From contig KB235926.1 of assembly GCA_000332255.1 (NCBI GenBank), positions 1,230,499 to 1,278,357 of the forward strand: DNA of 47,859 nt. The letters are read 5' to 3'. The notes beneath the pieces are model-generated. The model was not told the DNA's origin, did no database searches, and saw only the letters and a list, made by a program, of their open reading frames with translations. This document shows, one piece after another, positions 28,017-36,609 of this stretch. Numbering within the stretch: position 1 is the first letter of the stretch; every line of letters begins with the position of its first letter. Position numbers and translations under genes: made by a program. Source of the stretch: a cyanobacterium PCC 7702. Lineage in GTDB: Bacteria; Cyanobacteriota; Cyanobacteriia; Cyanobacteriales; Nostocaceae.

Positions 28017-28582
28017 TCAATTTCCTCAAAAATCGGCAGCACAAAAAGACTTGGGGGTTTTTTGTTTCTTTTGCCCCTGCAAGACCAAAAAGGCGCTGCT
28101 GGTAGTAAAAACTGCGAACTCAAGCCCAAACTAAAAGAGCTATTAAGACTGTAATTGCGTTTACACGCCTGATTGTTCCACCTTAACGGCTGCATATTAC
28201 TTCAGCAATTAAATCACCTGTGGTGCGGTGAATTTTTGGCCCAAAGTCCTCTTCCTCTGGGAATCGGACTCTTCAATGTTTTTTAAGAATCATAAAGTTA
28301 GAGAAGCCTAGATCGCTTGTTATTAGTTACTGATTCACAAGAAAGTTTAGCTATCTACAGAGAGTCTTCTTGAATCTGCCTGTGCTGGTCTGGAATGAAA
28401 TTCTAGATGTTGCTCTCTAAATCTTTGCTTTCAAACCCTGGGTTTCAGGGTTGTGAATCAGGTAACTCAATGCAGCGCCAGAAAATTTCTCTTCATCTCA
28501 TTCTAACGCAACCTTGTCAAAAATCAATTCCTAATTATGTAGAACCAGAGGGGTGACTGGCTGGCGAGTTACCCTCGTGGAG
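28017..28582 (-). other. 566-base leader region of rne
   Basis: No ORF. Directly before the rne ATG lies a compound hairpin (28036-28099). Farther up there is AACCCTG (28434-28440) / CAGGGTT (28446-28452) with a 5-base loop, about 130 bases beyond the end of the radical SAM gene. The size and position suggest a long rne 5' UTR, as used for RNase E autoregulation in other bacteria. Confidence 0.5.
28036..28099 (-). promoter_or_regulatory. Compound hairpin directly upstream of rne
   Basis: On plus-strand coordinates GCAGC (28036-28040) pairs with GCTGC (28095-28099), and inside it CTTG+GGGG (28050-28057) pairs with CCCC (28074-28077) + CAAG (28080-28083). The stem ends 19 bases before the rne start codon, close enough to influence ribosome access. 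The flanks are A/U-rich, a preferred RNase E context. Confidence 0.5.
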
Positions 28583-31180
28583 TTAGTTCCGCAAAACAAG
28601 ACGATTGCGGTGGATGTGTAGCAGTTGAAATTCTATGCCTGCTATCTTCTCTAGCATAAACAGGATTTGTTCCGGACGCAACAGAGTACCATCATGACGA
28701 CAACTTCCTAGATAACGCAAGATAATTGCTGTCGAAGCTGGATGGGAGCTATTTGGCATCAATTCTAATTCCCATAAGCGCTCGCGCAAGTTTACCAGCT
28801 GGGTTTGACCTGAAGAATTTGTTGTTTGCTCCCACCAGATCTCGCTTTTGTTGTTAATTGTATCAATCCACTCTTGCCATTGCCAGCGTGTAGCCTGGGG
28901 GCAAGAATCTACGGTGAGCAAATATTCGGCAGCGTCTAATTGTTGGGTAGCAGCAGGAGCTTTCAAATCTAGCTGTGCTACTTTGTATACGGGAATTTCC
29001 TTTGGCAGCACTTGTGTTAATTTTTCTCGGAAGGTATCAACCTCAACAAACTCAGTTAACTCGAAATCGACAATTTCACCGCTGCTGGTAGCTCCTAAAG
29101 GCAAAGCCCAAGCTACACAAATGCGGGGTGTGGGATGATATCCACCTGTAAAAGCGACGGGCAATTTCGCACGGCGGATAGCACGGTCGAACAAGCGTAT
29201 TAAATCTAGGTGACTAACTAATGCCATATCACCTTGCTTGCCGAACCATACTCGCAATCGCTGCGCTTTGGTGGTGTTGGCTACAAAATGTCCAGTATAT
29301 TCCGGTATGGGAGGAGGTGGAATGACGACATTGTGACCAAAGTCAGGACCGCAAACGCCGCAATGAGAACAACCGTCAAAGGAGCAGTCGGGAATAGTAG
29401 CAGCAGCAAGGGCACGCTGGAAGTCTTGTTTGAGCCATTGTTTGTCAATGCCGGTGTCTAAATGATCCCAAGGTAGGGGTCGGTCAAAAACAGCACTGTT
29501 GTTTTCGTTTGCTGAGAACAAATTTCCTTCACCGTTTTCGATTTGACGGTATTTCCAAGTCAATCCAGCTTCGGCGATCGCTTGTCCCCAAGCATGGTAT
29601 GCGCGTTCAATGCTGTCGTACCAGGAATCCATCCCTGCTCCTAGTTCCCAAGCTCGGCGTAAAACTCGACCAACAGTGCGATCGCCTCGTCCGATAAAAT
29701 CCTCCATGGCCGAGATGCGAACGTCAGTGAAATTTACTTTCACTTTCTTGAGACGGCGAAATTCCTGCTGCAGCAATTTTTGCTTGCGTTCCAATTCGGC
29801 TGTGGAAACCGAGTGCCATTGAAAGGGAGTGTGGGGTTTGGGCGTAAAGTTAGAAATTGTAATGTTAAACGCAATAGGCTTTCTGTTTTTCCCACGGCAC
29901 TCGCGCTGCAGCCAAGCTACTGTTTCCGCAATTCCTATGACATCGGCGTCGGTTTCCCCTGGCAAGCCGATCATAAAGTATAGCTTAATTTTATCCCAAC
30001 CTTGTTCCCAGGCTGTTTTTATACCCCGCAACAGTTCTTCGTTTGTTAAGCCCTTATTAATAATGTCCCGCATCCGCTGATTACCAGCTTCGGGCGCAAA
30101 AGTCAAGCCGCTTTGGCGTACGCCACCAAGGATGTTGGCGATATTTTCATCAAATCTATCTACTCGTTGACTGGGCAAAGACAAGGTAATATTTTCATTT
30201 TTCAGGCGATTTTTGATTTCTACTCCCACTGCTGGCAAGGATAAATAATCAGAACAACTTAGGGATAATAGGGAAAATTCGTTGTACCCGGTCTTTTGCA
30301 TTCCCTTTTCAATCATTGCTACCACTTTTTCCGGTTCTACATCCCGCGCTGGTCTTGTCAACATTCCTGGTTGACAAAAGCGACAACCGCGAGTACAACC
30401 GCGCCGAATTTCAATTGTCAGGCGATCGTGTACGGTTTGAATGTAGGGAACTGGACCTGTGGAATAGGCTGGAATAGGCGTAGCAACTCGGCGAAGAATA
30501 CGCTTTGGCACATCCTCACGCTTGGGATGTACCGAACCGTCTGCGGCGACTTCGTAAAACTGAGGAACGTATACGCCTGGTATTTGAGCTAAGTCTAGCA
30601 ATAGTTCTTGGCGACTTATTCCAGCTTGTTTGCCTTCTTCGAGAACTAAACCAATTTCTGGTAAAAGTTCTTCACCATCACCCAAAGCAAAAAAGTCAAA
30701 AAAGTCAGCGTAGGGTTCGGGGTTAGATGTGGCCGTTTGCCCTCCGGCAAAAATCAAAGGGTAATTTCCTGTTAATCGTTCTTGCCATGTGAGGGGAATA
30801 TTGGCTAAATCCAACATCTCTAAGATATTGGTTGCCCCGAGTTCGTAACTGAGGCTAAAGCCTAGGATATCAAATTCTGTCAGCGATCGCTTTGATTCTA
30901 CAGCAAATAATGGTGTTTTGGTTGCCCTTAGTTTGGCTGCTAGATCTGGACCGGGTAAATAGGCGCGATCGCATAGCTGCCGCGGCTGGACATTCAGAAT
31001 ATTGTAGAGGATTATATGCCCCAAGTTAGAGGCACCAACTTCGTATACCTCTGGGTAGGTTAACACCCAACGTACTACCGCTGTTTCCCATGCTTTACGC
31101 ACTGCTAGCAGCTCGTTACCCAAGTAACGAGCTGGTTTTGATATATCTGGTGTGATTAATTGTTCTACTGCAACAGCCAC
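28583..31180 (-). CDS. B12-binding domain/radical SAM protein with DUF2344 C-terminus (TIGR03960 type)
   Basis: 865-residue protein with three parts: a degenerate cobalamin-binding-like N-terminal region (about 1-240), a radical SAM domain starting with C262-x3-C266-x2-C269 (RRGCTRGCRFCQPG) and extending through YFMIGLPGETDADV, and a C-terminal DUF2344 domain (about 640-860) preceded by a Cys cluster CSFDGCSHCGVCG. This fused arrangement is the TIGR03960/TIGR03936 family, widespread upstream of rne/rng genes in cyanobacteria and other bacteria, often next to ribosomal protein L21/L27 or RNase G genes. The substrate is unknown; RNA or r-protein modification is a guess from context. Here it is followed by rne on the same strand. 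Confidence 0.9.
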   Translation of the reverse strand: MAVAVEQLITPDISKPARYLGNELLAVRKAWETAVVRWVLTYPEVYEVGASNLGHIILYNILNVQPRQLCDRAYLPGPDLAAKLRATKTPLFAVESKRSLTEFDILGFSLSYELGATNILEMLDLANIPLTWQERLTGNYPLIFAGGQTATSNPEPYADFFDFFALGDGEELLPEIGLVLEEGKQAGISRQELLLDLAQIPGVYVPQFYEVAADGSVHPKREDVPKRILRRVATPIPAYSTGPVPYIQTVHDRLTIEIRRGCTRGCRFCQPGMLTRPARDVEPEKVVAMIEKGMQKTGYNEFSLLSLSCSDYLSLPAVGVEIKNRLKNENITLSLPSQRVDRFDENIANILGGVRQSGLTFAPEAGNQRMRDIINKGLTNEELLRGIKTAWEQGWDKIKLYFMIGLPGETDADVIGIAETVAWLQRECRGKNRKPIAFNITISNFTPKPHTPFQWHSVSTAELERKQKLLQQEFRRLKKVKVNFTDVRISAMEDFIGRGDRTVGRVLRRAWELGAGMDSWYDSIERAYHAWGQAIAEAGLTWKYRQIENGEGNLFSANENNSAVFDRPLPWDHLDTGIDKQWLKQDFQRALAAATIPDCSFDGCSHCGVCGPDFGHNVVIPPPPIPEYTGHFVANTTKAQRLRVWFGKQGDMALVSHLDLIRLFDRAIRRAKLPVAFTGGYHPTPRICVAWALPLGATSSGEIVDFELTEFVEVDTFREKLTQVLPKEIPVYKVAQLDLKAPAATQQLDAAEYLLTVDSCPQATRWQWQEWIDTINNKSEIWWEQTTNSSGQTQLVNLRERLWELELMPNSSHPASTAIILRYLGSCRHDGTLLRPEQILFMLEKIAGIEFQLLHIHRNRLVLRN

Positions 31181-31272
31181 TGTGTGATTCTTCTAGCTAT
31201 TTGAAATTTTTGCTATTCACCTCCAACCTTAGCATCGATCGGGGATGTTCAGAATACCAACACATCAAACGA

Positions 31273-31638
31273 TTAGCTCACCTCCAAACTACTTTTGCTT
31301 TTGTCACCAGCACTAACTGTCAAAACTGCTTCCGTTTCTAATATCTCAAATACTCTATCCAGTTGGGTAAGTTCAAAAATAATTCTAATAGATGGGGAAA
31401 CACAACAAAGGTGAAATCTTTTTCCTATACTCTGGGCCAGCTTCAGCGCAGATATTAATGCCATTAAACCAGCGCTGTCCAATGATTCTACTTTCTCTAA
31501 GGAGACTATCAATAAATTCGTTTCATTGTGTGCTAATGCTGCGCTCAGGTCACGCTCCAATTCCAAGGCGTTAGCAGCATTTATACTTCCTTGAGGACGA
31601 ATAACTCTTATTTTGGGATTTTTAAGAACTGCCTGCAT
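31273..31638 (-). CDS. STAS domain protein, anti-sigma factor antagonist type
   Basis: 121-residue single STAS domain. Proteins of this type bind an anti-sigma factor or a switch kinase and are inactivated by phosphorylation. The motif LDSAGL places the phospho-acceptor Ser at residue 55 (D54-S55), and the sheet/helix pattern (IRVIRPQGSINAANALELER, KRFHLCCVSPSIRIIFELTQ) is typical. No partner kinase or sigma factor lies nearby. The last residues (TVSAGDKSKSSLEVS) are a short polar tail. Monocistronic; its promoter must be in 31639-31964. Confidence 0.88.
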   Translation of the reverse strand: MQAVLKNPKIRVIRPQGSINAANALELERDLSAALAHNETNLLIVSLEKVESLDSAGLMALISALKLAQSIGKRFHLCCVSPSIRIIFELTQLDRVFEILETEAVLTVSAGDKSKSSLEVS

Positions 31639-32064
31639 TGTTAAAACCTATAAAATTTGAGATTTTTGAAGATAGATGTATTTGAACATAAACTCTTCCT
31701 CCGGACATCGACCATTTGTATTAAGTCTCTTAGCGGAATCTTTATTGCTCTCACGTCTGTATTTAAAGATTTTCTCAATCCTACAATTGTGTATTTAAAT
31801 ATACTTTTTATTCTTGATTTAGCTCAATAATAGTTTGCGATGCTAAAGGTTTCTGGATTATTACTCCTACGTCATGCCTGCTAGCAGGAAGGTAAGCTTA
31901 AATCTTTATGAGATTTAACTTTACTTTTAACACATGCTTGAGATAATTATGGTCAAAGCTACCAATAAATGTGATTTAGATCACATTTATCTCCGTAAGG
32001 AATCACCTTTTATACCTAAATATCACTGGGATAATAACTATACAATTTAGTTGGTATATTACTT
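31639..32064. other. 426-base divergent spacer with palindromes
   Basis: Between the STAS gene (minus) and the 64-residue ORF (plus). It holds the CRP-like palindrome at 31965-31990 and a perfect 12-base palindrome CCTGCTAGCAGG at 31877-31888. No ORF. Confidence 0.6.
31965..31990. promoter_or_regulatory. CRP-family operator-like palindrome
   Basis: Perfect inverted repeat: arms ATAAATGTGAT (31965-31975) and ATCACATTTAT (31980-31990) around TTAG. The inner 22 bases differ from the ideal E. coli CRP site at one central position, and fit TGTGA-N6-TCACA, the site of the cyanobacterial cAMP receptor SYCRP1/AnCrpA. Its centre is about 87 bases before the ATG at 32065, with GATAAT (32030-32035) and TATACA (32039-32044) as possible -10 boxes, so activation from upstream is plausible. 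Confidence 0.7.
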
Positions 32065-32259
32065 ATGAAAACAAAGCACGCTATTCGTCAATTAGTAGAA
32101 AAAGCTCTTTTTATTAAAAAATTAACTCCGGAAATAGAAAATGAAATCAACTCAGAACTAACAGCAATGGGTTATATTTCTGATGTTGATTACGAAGCTC
32201 TAGAACTATTAATGGCAGAAATGGATGCAGGTCGGATTCAACTAGTTCCCAGTCTTTGA
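32065..32259 (+). CDS. Small conserved-looking protein, 64 residues
   Basis: Small acidic protein of unknown function: MKTKHAIRQLVEKALFIKKL, then TPEIENEINSELTAMGYISD and VDYEALELLMAEMDAGRIQL. It is predicted to be fully helical and soluble, with no Cys and no signal. The composition is regular for a real gene, and I recall similar short proteins in filamentous cyanobacteria, but cannot name the family. It starts at ATG with no clear Shine-Dalgarno and is the only gene that the CRP-like operator upstream can serve on the plus strand. Confidence 0.6.
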   Translation: MKTKHAIRQLVEKALFIKKLTPEIENEINSELTAMGYISDVDYEALELLMAEMDAGRIQLVPSL

Positions 32260-32450
32260 AAACAGAGACTTTCACAGCTATCTGTATCAGAAATTATATT
32301 TGAAAAAGTTAAGACCCGACCATTATGCTTGAGCAAGCAAGCGGTAAAAATTAATCTTAACTAGCCAAAGACGCAACTTTATAACTAGAAAGCAACTGTT
32401 TGGTTAGTTGTGATTGCAACTGCGGTTTACCACACAAACCATCAAAAGTA

Positions 32451-32810
32451 CTAGTTTTTGGCTTCGTCTTTGTAAGCTTGCCATAGTTTGTCAACAAATT
32501 CGTGGAGTCGCTGTTTAGCAACAATTGTGTCTATTTCAGATTTAGCTTGTTTGGTCAAAACCTCACTTAGAATAGAAATAACTTCCGTGTCTAAAGCTGG
32601 CTGAAATAAACTCAAAGGCCAAAGCAAGTCAGATGATTCTCGCAGGTCATTTGTTAAGGGAGCTTCCAAGGAGTAGATTACTAATAGCAAAGGACGTACC
32701 CAACATAATTGACGGGGAAGCACAACTTGAATTACTTCTGCATAGAGTCTGCGATCGCCATGTTCCAAATACACTATTTGTCCTGGTTGAAAATGGGGGG
32801 TTATTTCCAT
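32451..32810 (-). CDS. Cyanobacterial conserved protein of unknown function
   Basis: 119-residue soluble protein. The first 50 residues form a beta-rich segment (FQPGQIVYLEHGDRRLYAEV, then IQVVLPRQLCWVRPLLL) reminiscent of an SH3-like or PilZ-like barrel, followed by SSDLLWPLSLFQPALDTEVI and a helical C-terminus (LHEFVDKLWQAYKDEAKN). This looks like a family common in cyanobacteria, but no function is known to me. It stands alone between two unrelated genes, with its own ATG. Confidence 0.65.
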   Translation of the reverse strand: MEITPHFQPGQIVYLEHGDRRLYAEVIQVVLPRQLCWVRPLLLVIYSLEAPLTNDLRESSDLLWPLSLFQPALDTEVISILSEVLTKQAKSEIDTIVAKQRLHEFVDKLWQAYKDEAKN

Positions 32811-33074
32811 AGGTACAGGGCTTTAGCGGTGCAATTACTGGAAATTGCTACTTTTTAATTCTAAAGGCTAAGCATAACTAGCTAGGAGTGAGATTAGTGA
32901 CCCAAAAAGACAGTAGACTAAAACTAGAGCGAAACTATAGCTTCGGAGTTTTGCAGTTAGCTGGCTAGCTGCAATTATTGTTAGTGCTCCGATATCCGCT
33001 TTCAATGCTATACATAATAGTAAAGCAACTGAATAAAACCTTTGTTGTAGTAAACACTAACAGAGCAAACAACC

Positions 33075-33356
33075 GTGTCACTCGAAACCTTAGAGAAGCG
33101 TTCTACATCCAGTAAACTAGCGCCTCGATATCGTGTTTTGCTCCATAACGATGACTACAACTCTATGGAGTACGTGGTGCAAGTTTTATTGACTACCGTG
33201 CCGAGTTTGACCCAACCTCAGGCTGTCAGCATTATGATGGAAGCCCACACCAATGGCATAGCTTTGGTTATTACCTGTGCGCAAGAACACGCGGAATTTT
33301 ATTGCGAAACTCTGAAAAATCATGGCTTGACCAGCACGATCGAGCCAGAAGAGTAG
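33075..33356 (+). CDS. clpS: ATP-dependent Clp protease adaptor ClpS
   Basis: Adaptor that delivers N-degron substrates to ClpC/ClpA-ClpP. 93 residues, family length; the N-end binding pocket segment VLLHNDDYNSMEYVVQVLL (about residues 21-39) and the helix GIALVITCAQEHAEFYCETL (about 56-75) are diagnostic. The start is GTG at 33075. Cyanobacteria carry a regular ClpS1 and a divergent ClpS2; the intact HNDDYNSMEYV motif points to the regular type. A CPBP-family membrane protease gene follows after 49 bases on the same strand, possibly co-transcribed. Confidence 0.93.
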   Translation: MSLETLEKRSTSSKLAPRYRVLLHNDDYNSMEYVVQVLLTTVPSLTQPQAVSIMMEAHTNGIALVITCAQEHAEFYCETLKNHGLTSTIEPEE

Positions 33357-33405
33357 GCGTTGCTAATTGTTAACTACCATTAGCGGCTAGCTCGGACCTG
33401 AATGC

Positions 33406-34236
33406 ATGAAAATACACTTTGCTACCATTGCCCAGCTTCCTGTACCGGTACGGCTGGGTTGCTTTATTTTAGTTTTATTGTTGTTATGGTTGCCTGTAAC
33501 TATACCCATATATCTGCTGATAAAAAACGATAATCAAGTTACTATTTTCACAATGATGTGGCTGGCTGTGGAATTTTTGATGTTTCTTCCCTTCTGGGGA
33601 AAATACATTCATCAGCAACCACGAATATTTCACCACTATGGATTGGAAACAACGCGCCAAAATGGAGTAGAGCTGCTCAAGGGTTTGGCAATTGGATTTT
33701 TGAGTATTCTGATTTTGTTTATTTTAGAAGGATGGCTAGGTTGGTTAGTATGGCACAAAAGTGATTCTTTTTTATTGAGAATTATTTTAGAAGGGATAAT
33801 TACTGCTTTAGGTACAGCTTTTGCCGAGGAGTTATTTTTTCGGGGATGGATGTACGATGAGTTGCAACGAGATTACCATCCCTCAACAGTACTTTGGACG
33901 GTGGCGATAATTTTTGCTGCGGCCCATTTTATAAAGCCTTGGTCAGAGGTGATTCGCACACTGCCGCAGTTTTTGGGATTATTACTTTTGGGAGTACTAC
34001 TAGTACGAGCAAAGCGCTGCAAGCGAGGACGATTGGGTTTAGCAATTGGCATGCATGCAGGATTGATTTGGGGTTGGTACATTATTAACGTCGGACAGTT
34101 GGTGAAATACTCCGGTCGAGTTCCAGATTGGGTAACCGGGGTGAATAATAATCCCTTAGCTGGACTGATGGGTTTGGCATTTTTGGTGGTGTTGGGATTG
34201 GGGATACCGAACACAAGCGGGCGATCGCGTTTTTAG
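33406..34236 (+). CDS. CPBP family intramembrane metalloprotease
   Basis: 276-residue membrane protein with about seven to eight hydrophobic segments. The CPBP/Rce1 motifs are present: EELFFRGWMYDEL at about residues 140-152 (catalytic Glu pair and Arg) and AAHF at about 171-174, plus a later His in GMHAGLIWGW (about 222-231). Bacterial members are thought to process prenylated or secreted peptides, or to contribute to self-immunity, but the substrate here is unknown. It lies 49 bases behind clpS and overlaps the convergent pentapeptide gene by four bases at the stop codons. Confidence 0.85.
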   Translation: MKIHFATIAQLPVPVRLGCFILVLLLLWLPVTIPIYLLIKNDNQVTIFTMMWLAVEFLMFLPFWGKYIHQQPRIFHHYGLETTRQNGVELLKGLAIGFLSILILFILEGWLGWLVWHKSDSFLLRIILEGIITALGTAFAEELFFRGWMYDELQRDYHPSTVLWTVAIIFAAAHFIKPWSEVIRTLPQFLGLLLLGVLLVRAKRCKRGRLGLAIGMHAGLIWGWYIINVGQLVKYSGRVPDWVTGVNNNPLAGLMGLAFLVVLGLGIPNTSGRSRF

Positions 34237-34889
34237 TGCGAGCCTTGGCTTGAATTCATTTTCTCTGCTAACGTACCGAGCAAACATGCTCTTTCAACAT
34301 TAACACCATTTAAGTTTGCACCTTCTAACTCCGCACAAAGCAAATTTGCACCTGTTAAACTTGCACCAGCAAGATTTGCACCGTACAAGTCAGCTTCTTC
34401 CAAGTTTGTTTCACTCAAGAAAGCACCTTGTAAATCTGCACGACTTAAGTCTGCACCTTTGAGATTGGCGCCGCTGAGATTTGCTCCACGCAAGTCAGCA
34501 TTCCGCAAATCAGCACCTTGCAAATTGACATTCATCAGATTTGCGCCACTTAAGAAAGCACCAGTCAGTGATGCTTCAGTGAGTCTTGCTCCCATTAAAT
34601 TTGCACCCCGCAAATTACTACCGCGCAAGTCAGCAGCTGTTAAATCTGCTTGCATTAAATTTGCTCCCATTAAGTTTGCTCTTAAATCAGCTGCTTGTAG
34701 ATTCGCTCCCATCAAGTTCGCACCTTCTAAATGTCCTCCTTCCAGTTTGGAACCAGTAAAGTTAGTACCAACAAGAGTGGCGCCAGCAAGATTGATGCAC
34801 TTTAAATCTAGATTCGACAAATCCTCATCTTCTAAGACTGTTCCTGGTAAGTGCTTGAGATTTCCTGATTTAATAGCTTCTAAATTCAT
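34233..34889 (-). CDS. Pentapeptide-repeat protein
   Basis: 218 residues almost entirely made of A(D/N)LxX pentapeptide repeats (for example GANLMGANLQAADLRANLMG), about 33 in a row, giving a right-handed quadrilateral beta-helix. A roughly 30-residue N-terminal segment MNLEAIKSGNLKHLPGTVLE precedes them. No signal peptide, so it is cytosolic. Function is not deducible; some members bind DNA gyrase, many cyanobacterial ones have no known role. The frame extends ten codons up to a TTG at 34919, but the ATG at 34889 is preferred. Confidence 0.88.
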   Translation of the reverse strand: MNLEAIKSGNLKHLPGTVLEDEDLSNLDLKCINLAGATLVGTNFTGSKLEGGHLEGANLMGANLQAADLRANLMGANLMQADLTAADLRGSNLRGANLMGARLTEASLTGAFLSGANLMNVNLQGADLRNADLRGANLSGANLKGADLSRADLQGAFLSETNLEEADLYGANLAGASLTGANLLCAELEGANLNGVNVERACLLGTLAEKMNSSQGSH

Positions 34890-35066
34890 AAAGTTTCTCA
34901 AAAATCTTTTCTTGAGCAAAAAATCAAAACTTATTCACAAAACTAAAGCGGAGGAATTTGTCAGTCTCCACCTGCTTAGTGTGTCTGGATGTATTTAGTT
35001 TGGAACTTTTTCCCACAAGGAGGTGTTTGGGGAGGACAATAACAACAACCAACCCAAATAATTTAA

Positions 35067-36470
35067 TTATCCCGTATACAGGTTTTTCTTGGCATTTGTA
35101 TCAGTTTTGCCTTCGCTATCCAATCGAGGATCGAGCAGCCACATACCAGTACTGACTTTGGGTGTGATTTGGGGTAATTCTAGTCCTTGTTGCAAACCCA
35201 TAACTAAAAGTGCTAAGGTATCTACCAATTTCGGATCGAAGCGACGGGCTTGTTGTTGCCTGCATTCTTCTAAAGCTTGAGAAAGTATCTCTTGCTGACT
35301 GAGGCGAGAATTTTTTTTCTGATTCACGCAGGACTGAAAATAGGCGACTAGGGCTAAGATTCTCGATTCGAGGGGAATTTCATCTCCAGCCAATCCTGCT
35401 GGCTCGCCGCTACCATCCCACCACTCGCTTTGATGGGTGATAATTTGTGCTACTGCTCGCAGTTTTGGCATGGTTCGCAGTACCTGTACTCCTGGTATGA
35501 GAGGACAGGTGAGGGGACAGCTGGGTGCATCTTCGCGGTAGCGATGAGATGTCGAGGAAGCAAGCACGCTTTCTACTCGTTGCAAAGGATCTATCCGGTG
35601 TAGCAAACTGGCAAGACGCAATCTTTTCATTTGCCATGCAGGAAGATCTAAAAGCTGTGCTATTGTTTCTGCCAAAACCACAACTTCTGCTGCTGCGGTG
35701 GGGTTGGTTGTATCAGCAGCGTCCATAATTTGTGCCATCCGCAAAAAAGCTTGAATTTCGTTGGAAACTAAATTTCTTTCTAGGGCTTGGTAGCGTGTTG
35801 TGGTGGGGACAGGAATATTGATTTGTTTTGTTTGCAGATAATCTACAACGCGGGAGACTACCGTGCTTAAAAATTCCGGTGTAGCAAGCTTGGGTTGGAT
35901 CGCTTGCTGAGCGGCTAAAAGTTGTGCTGCTAGTTGGGGGTTGTAACGCTGAATGCGAGCGATCGCCAATTGTGCTGTTTCTTTCACCAACTCTGGCTCG
36001 AATGTCCACAACCCGTAAAATTTTCGTTCTAAATCCGTTCCTGGTCTTCCAGAAATACCATAATCAGCTTCTGATAGCTCTTGACAAATTACCATGGCTG
36101 TGTATTCGGGGGACAAAATAATTAAATGCCATTCTTGTGCTACCGGATCGTCAGGATCTAGGGGTACTAAGTTGACGTTGGGTAAAAGACTGGTGGGATG
36201 CTGTGTCCAACCAGTATCTGGTGCGGCCATAATGGCTATTTGGCGGGATTTTTTGGCAATGTCTGCGTATCTTTCTGCTTCTTGCAGATACCATTTTCCT
36301 TGTTGAAAGGCGGTAATGACCAATGGTGAGCTTACATCTTGTAGGATTTGGTCTTCTAGGGCGTGGCACAGAGCTATCAAAGTATTTTTATAGTAAACCC
36401 CAAATCGAATCGGTCTGTTAGTATTGCGATGGGCAAGTTGTAATTGTTCGAGAAGAGAGTCTTTTAACAT
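35067..36470 (-). CDS. DICT sensory domain protein with degenerate HD domain
   Basis: 467 residues. The first 130 or so are a DICT domain (Diguanylate Cyclases and Two-component systems), a cyanobacterium-rich sensory domain frequently linked with light or redox signalling; the RFGVYYKNTLIALCHALEDQ opening is typical. A helical linker leads to an HD-GYP-like region at about 230-410. Its motifs are eroded: the HD pair reads H291-R292 in SLLHRIDPLQR, and the GYP signature reads HQSEWWDGSGEP (346-357) with Glu for Tyr. Cyclic-di-GMP hydrolysis is therefore doubtful and a binding or scaffolding role is possible. It is monocistronic on the minus strand. Confidence 0.8.
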   Translation of the reverse strand: MLKDSLLEQLQLAHRNTNRPIRFGVYYKNTLIALCHALEDQILQDVSSPLVITAFQQGKWYLQEAERYADIAKKSRQIAIMAAPDTGWTQHPTSLLPNVNLVPLDPDDPVAQEWHLIILSPEYTAMVICQELSEADYGISGRPGTDLERKFYGLWTFEPELVKETAQLAIARIQRYNPQLAAQLLAAQQAIQPKLATPEFLSTVVSRVVDYLQTKQINIPVPTTTRYQALERNLVSNEIQAFLRMAQIMDAADTTNPTAAAEVVVLAETIAQLLDLPAWQMKRLRLASLLHRIDPLQRVESVLASSTSHRYREDAPSCPLTCPLIPGVQVLRTMPKLRAVAQIITHQSEWWDGSGEPAGLAGDEIPLESRILALVAYFQSCVNQKKNSRLSQQEILSQALEECRQQQARRFDPKLVDTLALLVMGLQQGLELPQITPKVSTGMWLLDPRLDSEGKTDTNAKKNLYTG

Positions 36471-36609
36471 CAGTTAAATTAAAAAAACACGCAGAATCCT
36501 AAAAAAGTAGGTAAAAAGAATTTGGCAGTTGATAAGATTTGGATTTTTTGATTTGTCAGAAGGAGCGATCGCATCAAAGAAATAACTCCCCAAGGCGATC
36601 GCTCCCTAT

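Noticed and set aside
34459-34998. 179-codon ORF opposite the pentapeptide-repeat gene
   Set aside because: A shadow produced by the repetitive codons of the pentapeptide gene on the other strand; its own sequence is a low-complexity repeat (FAPxK-like).
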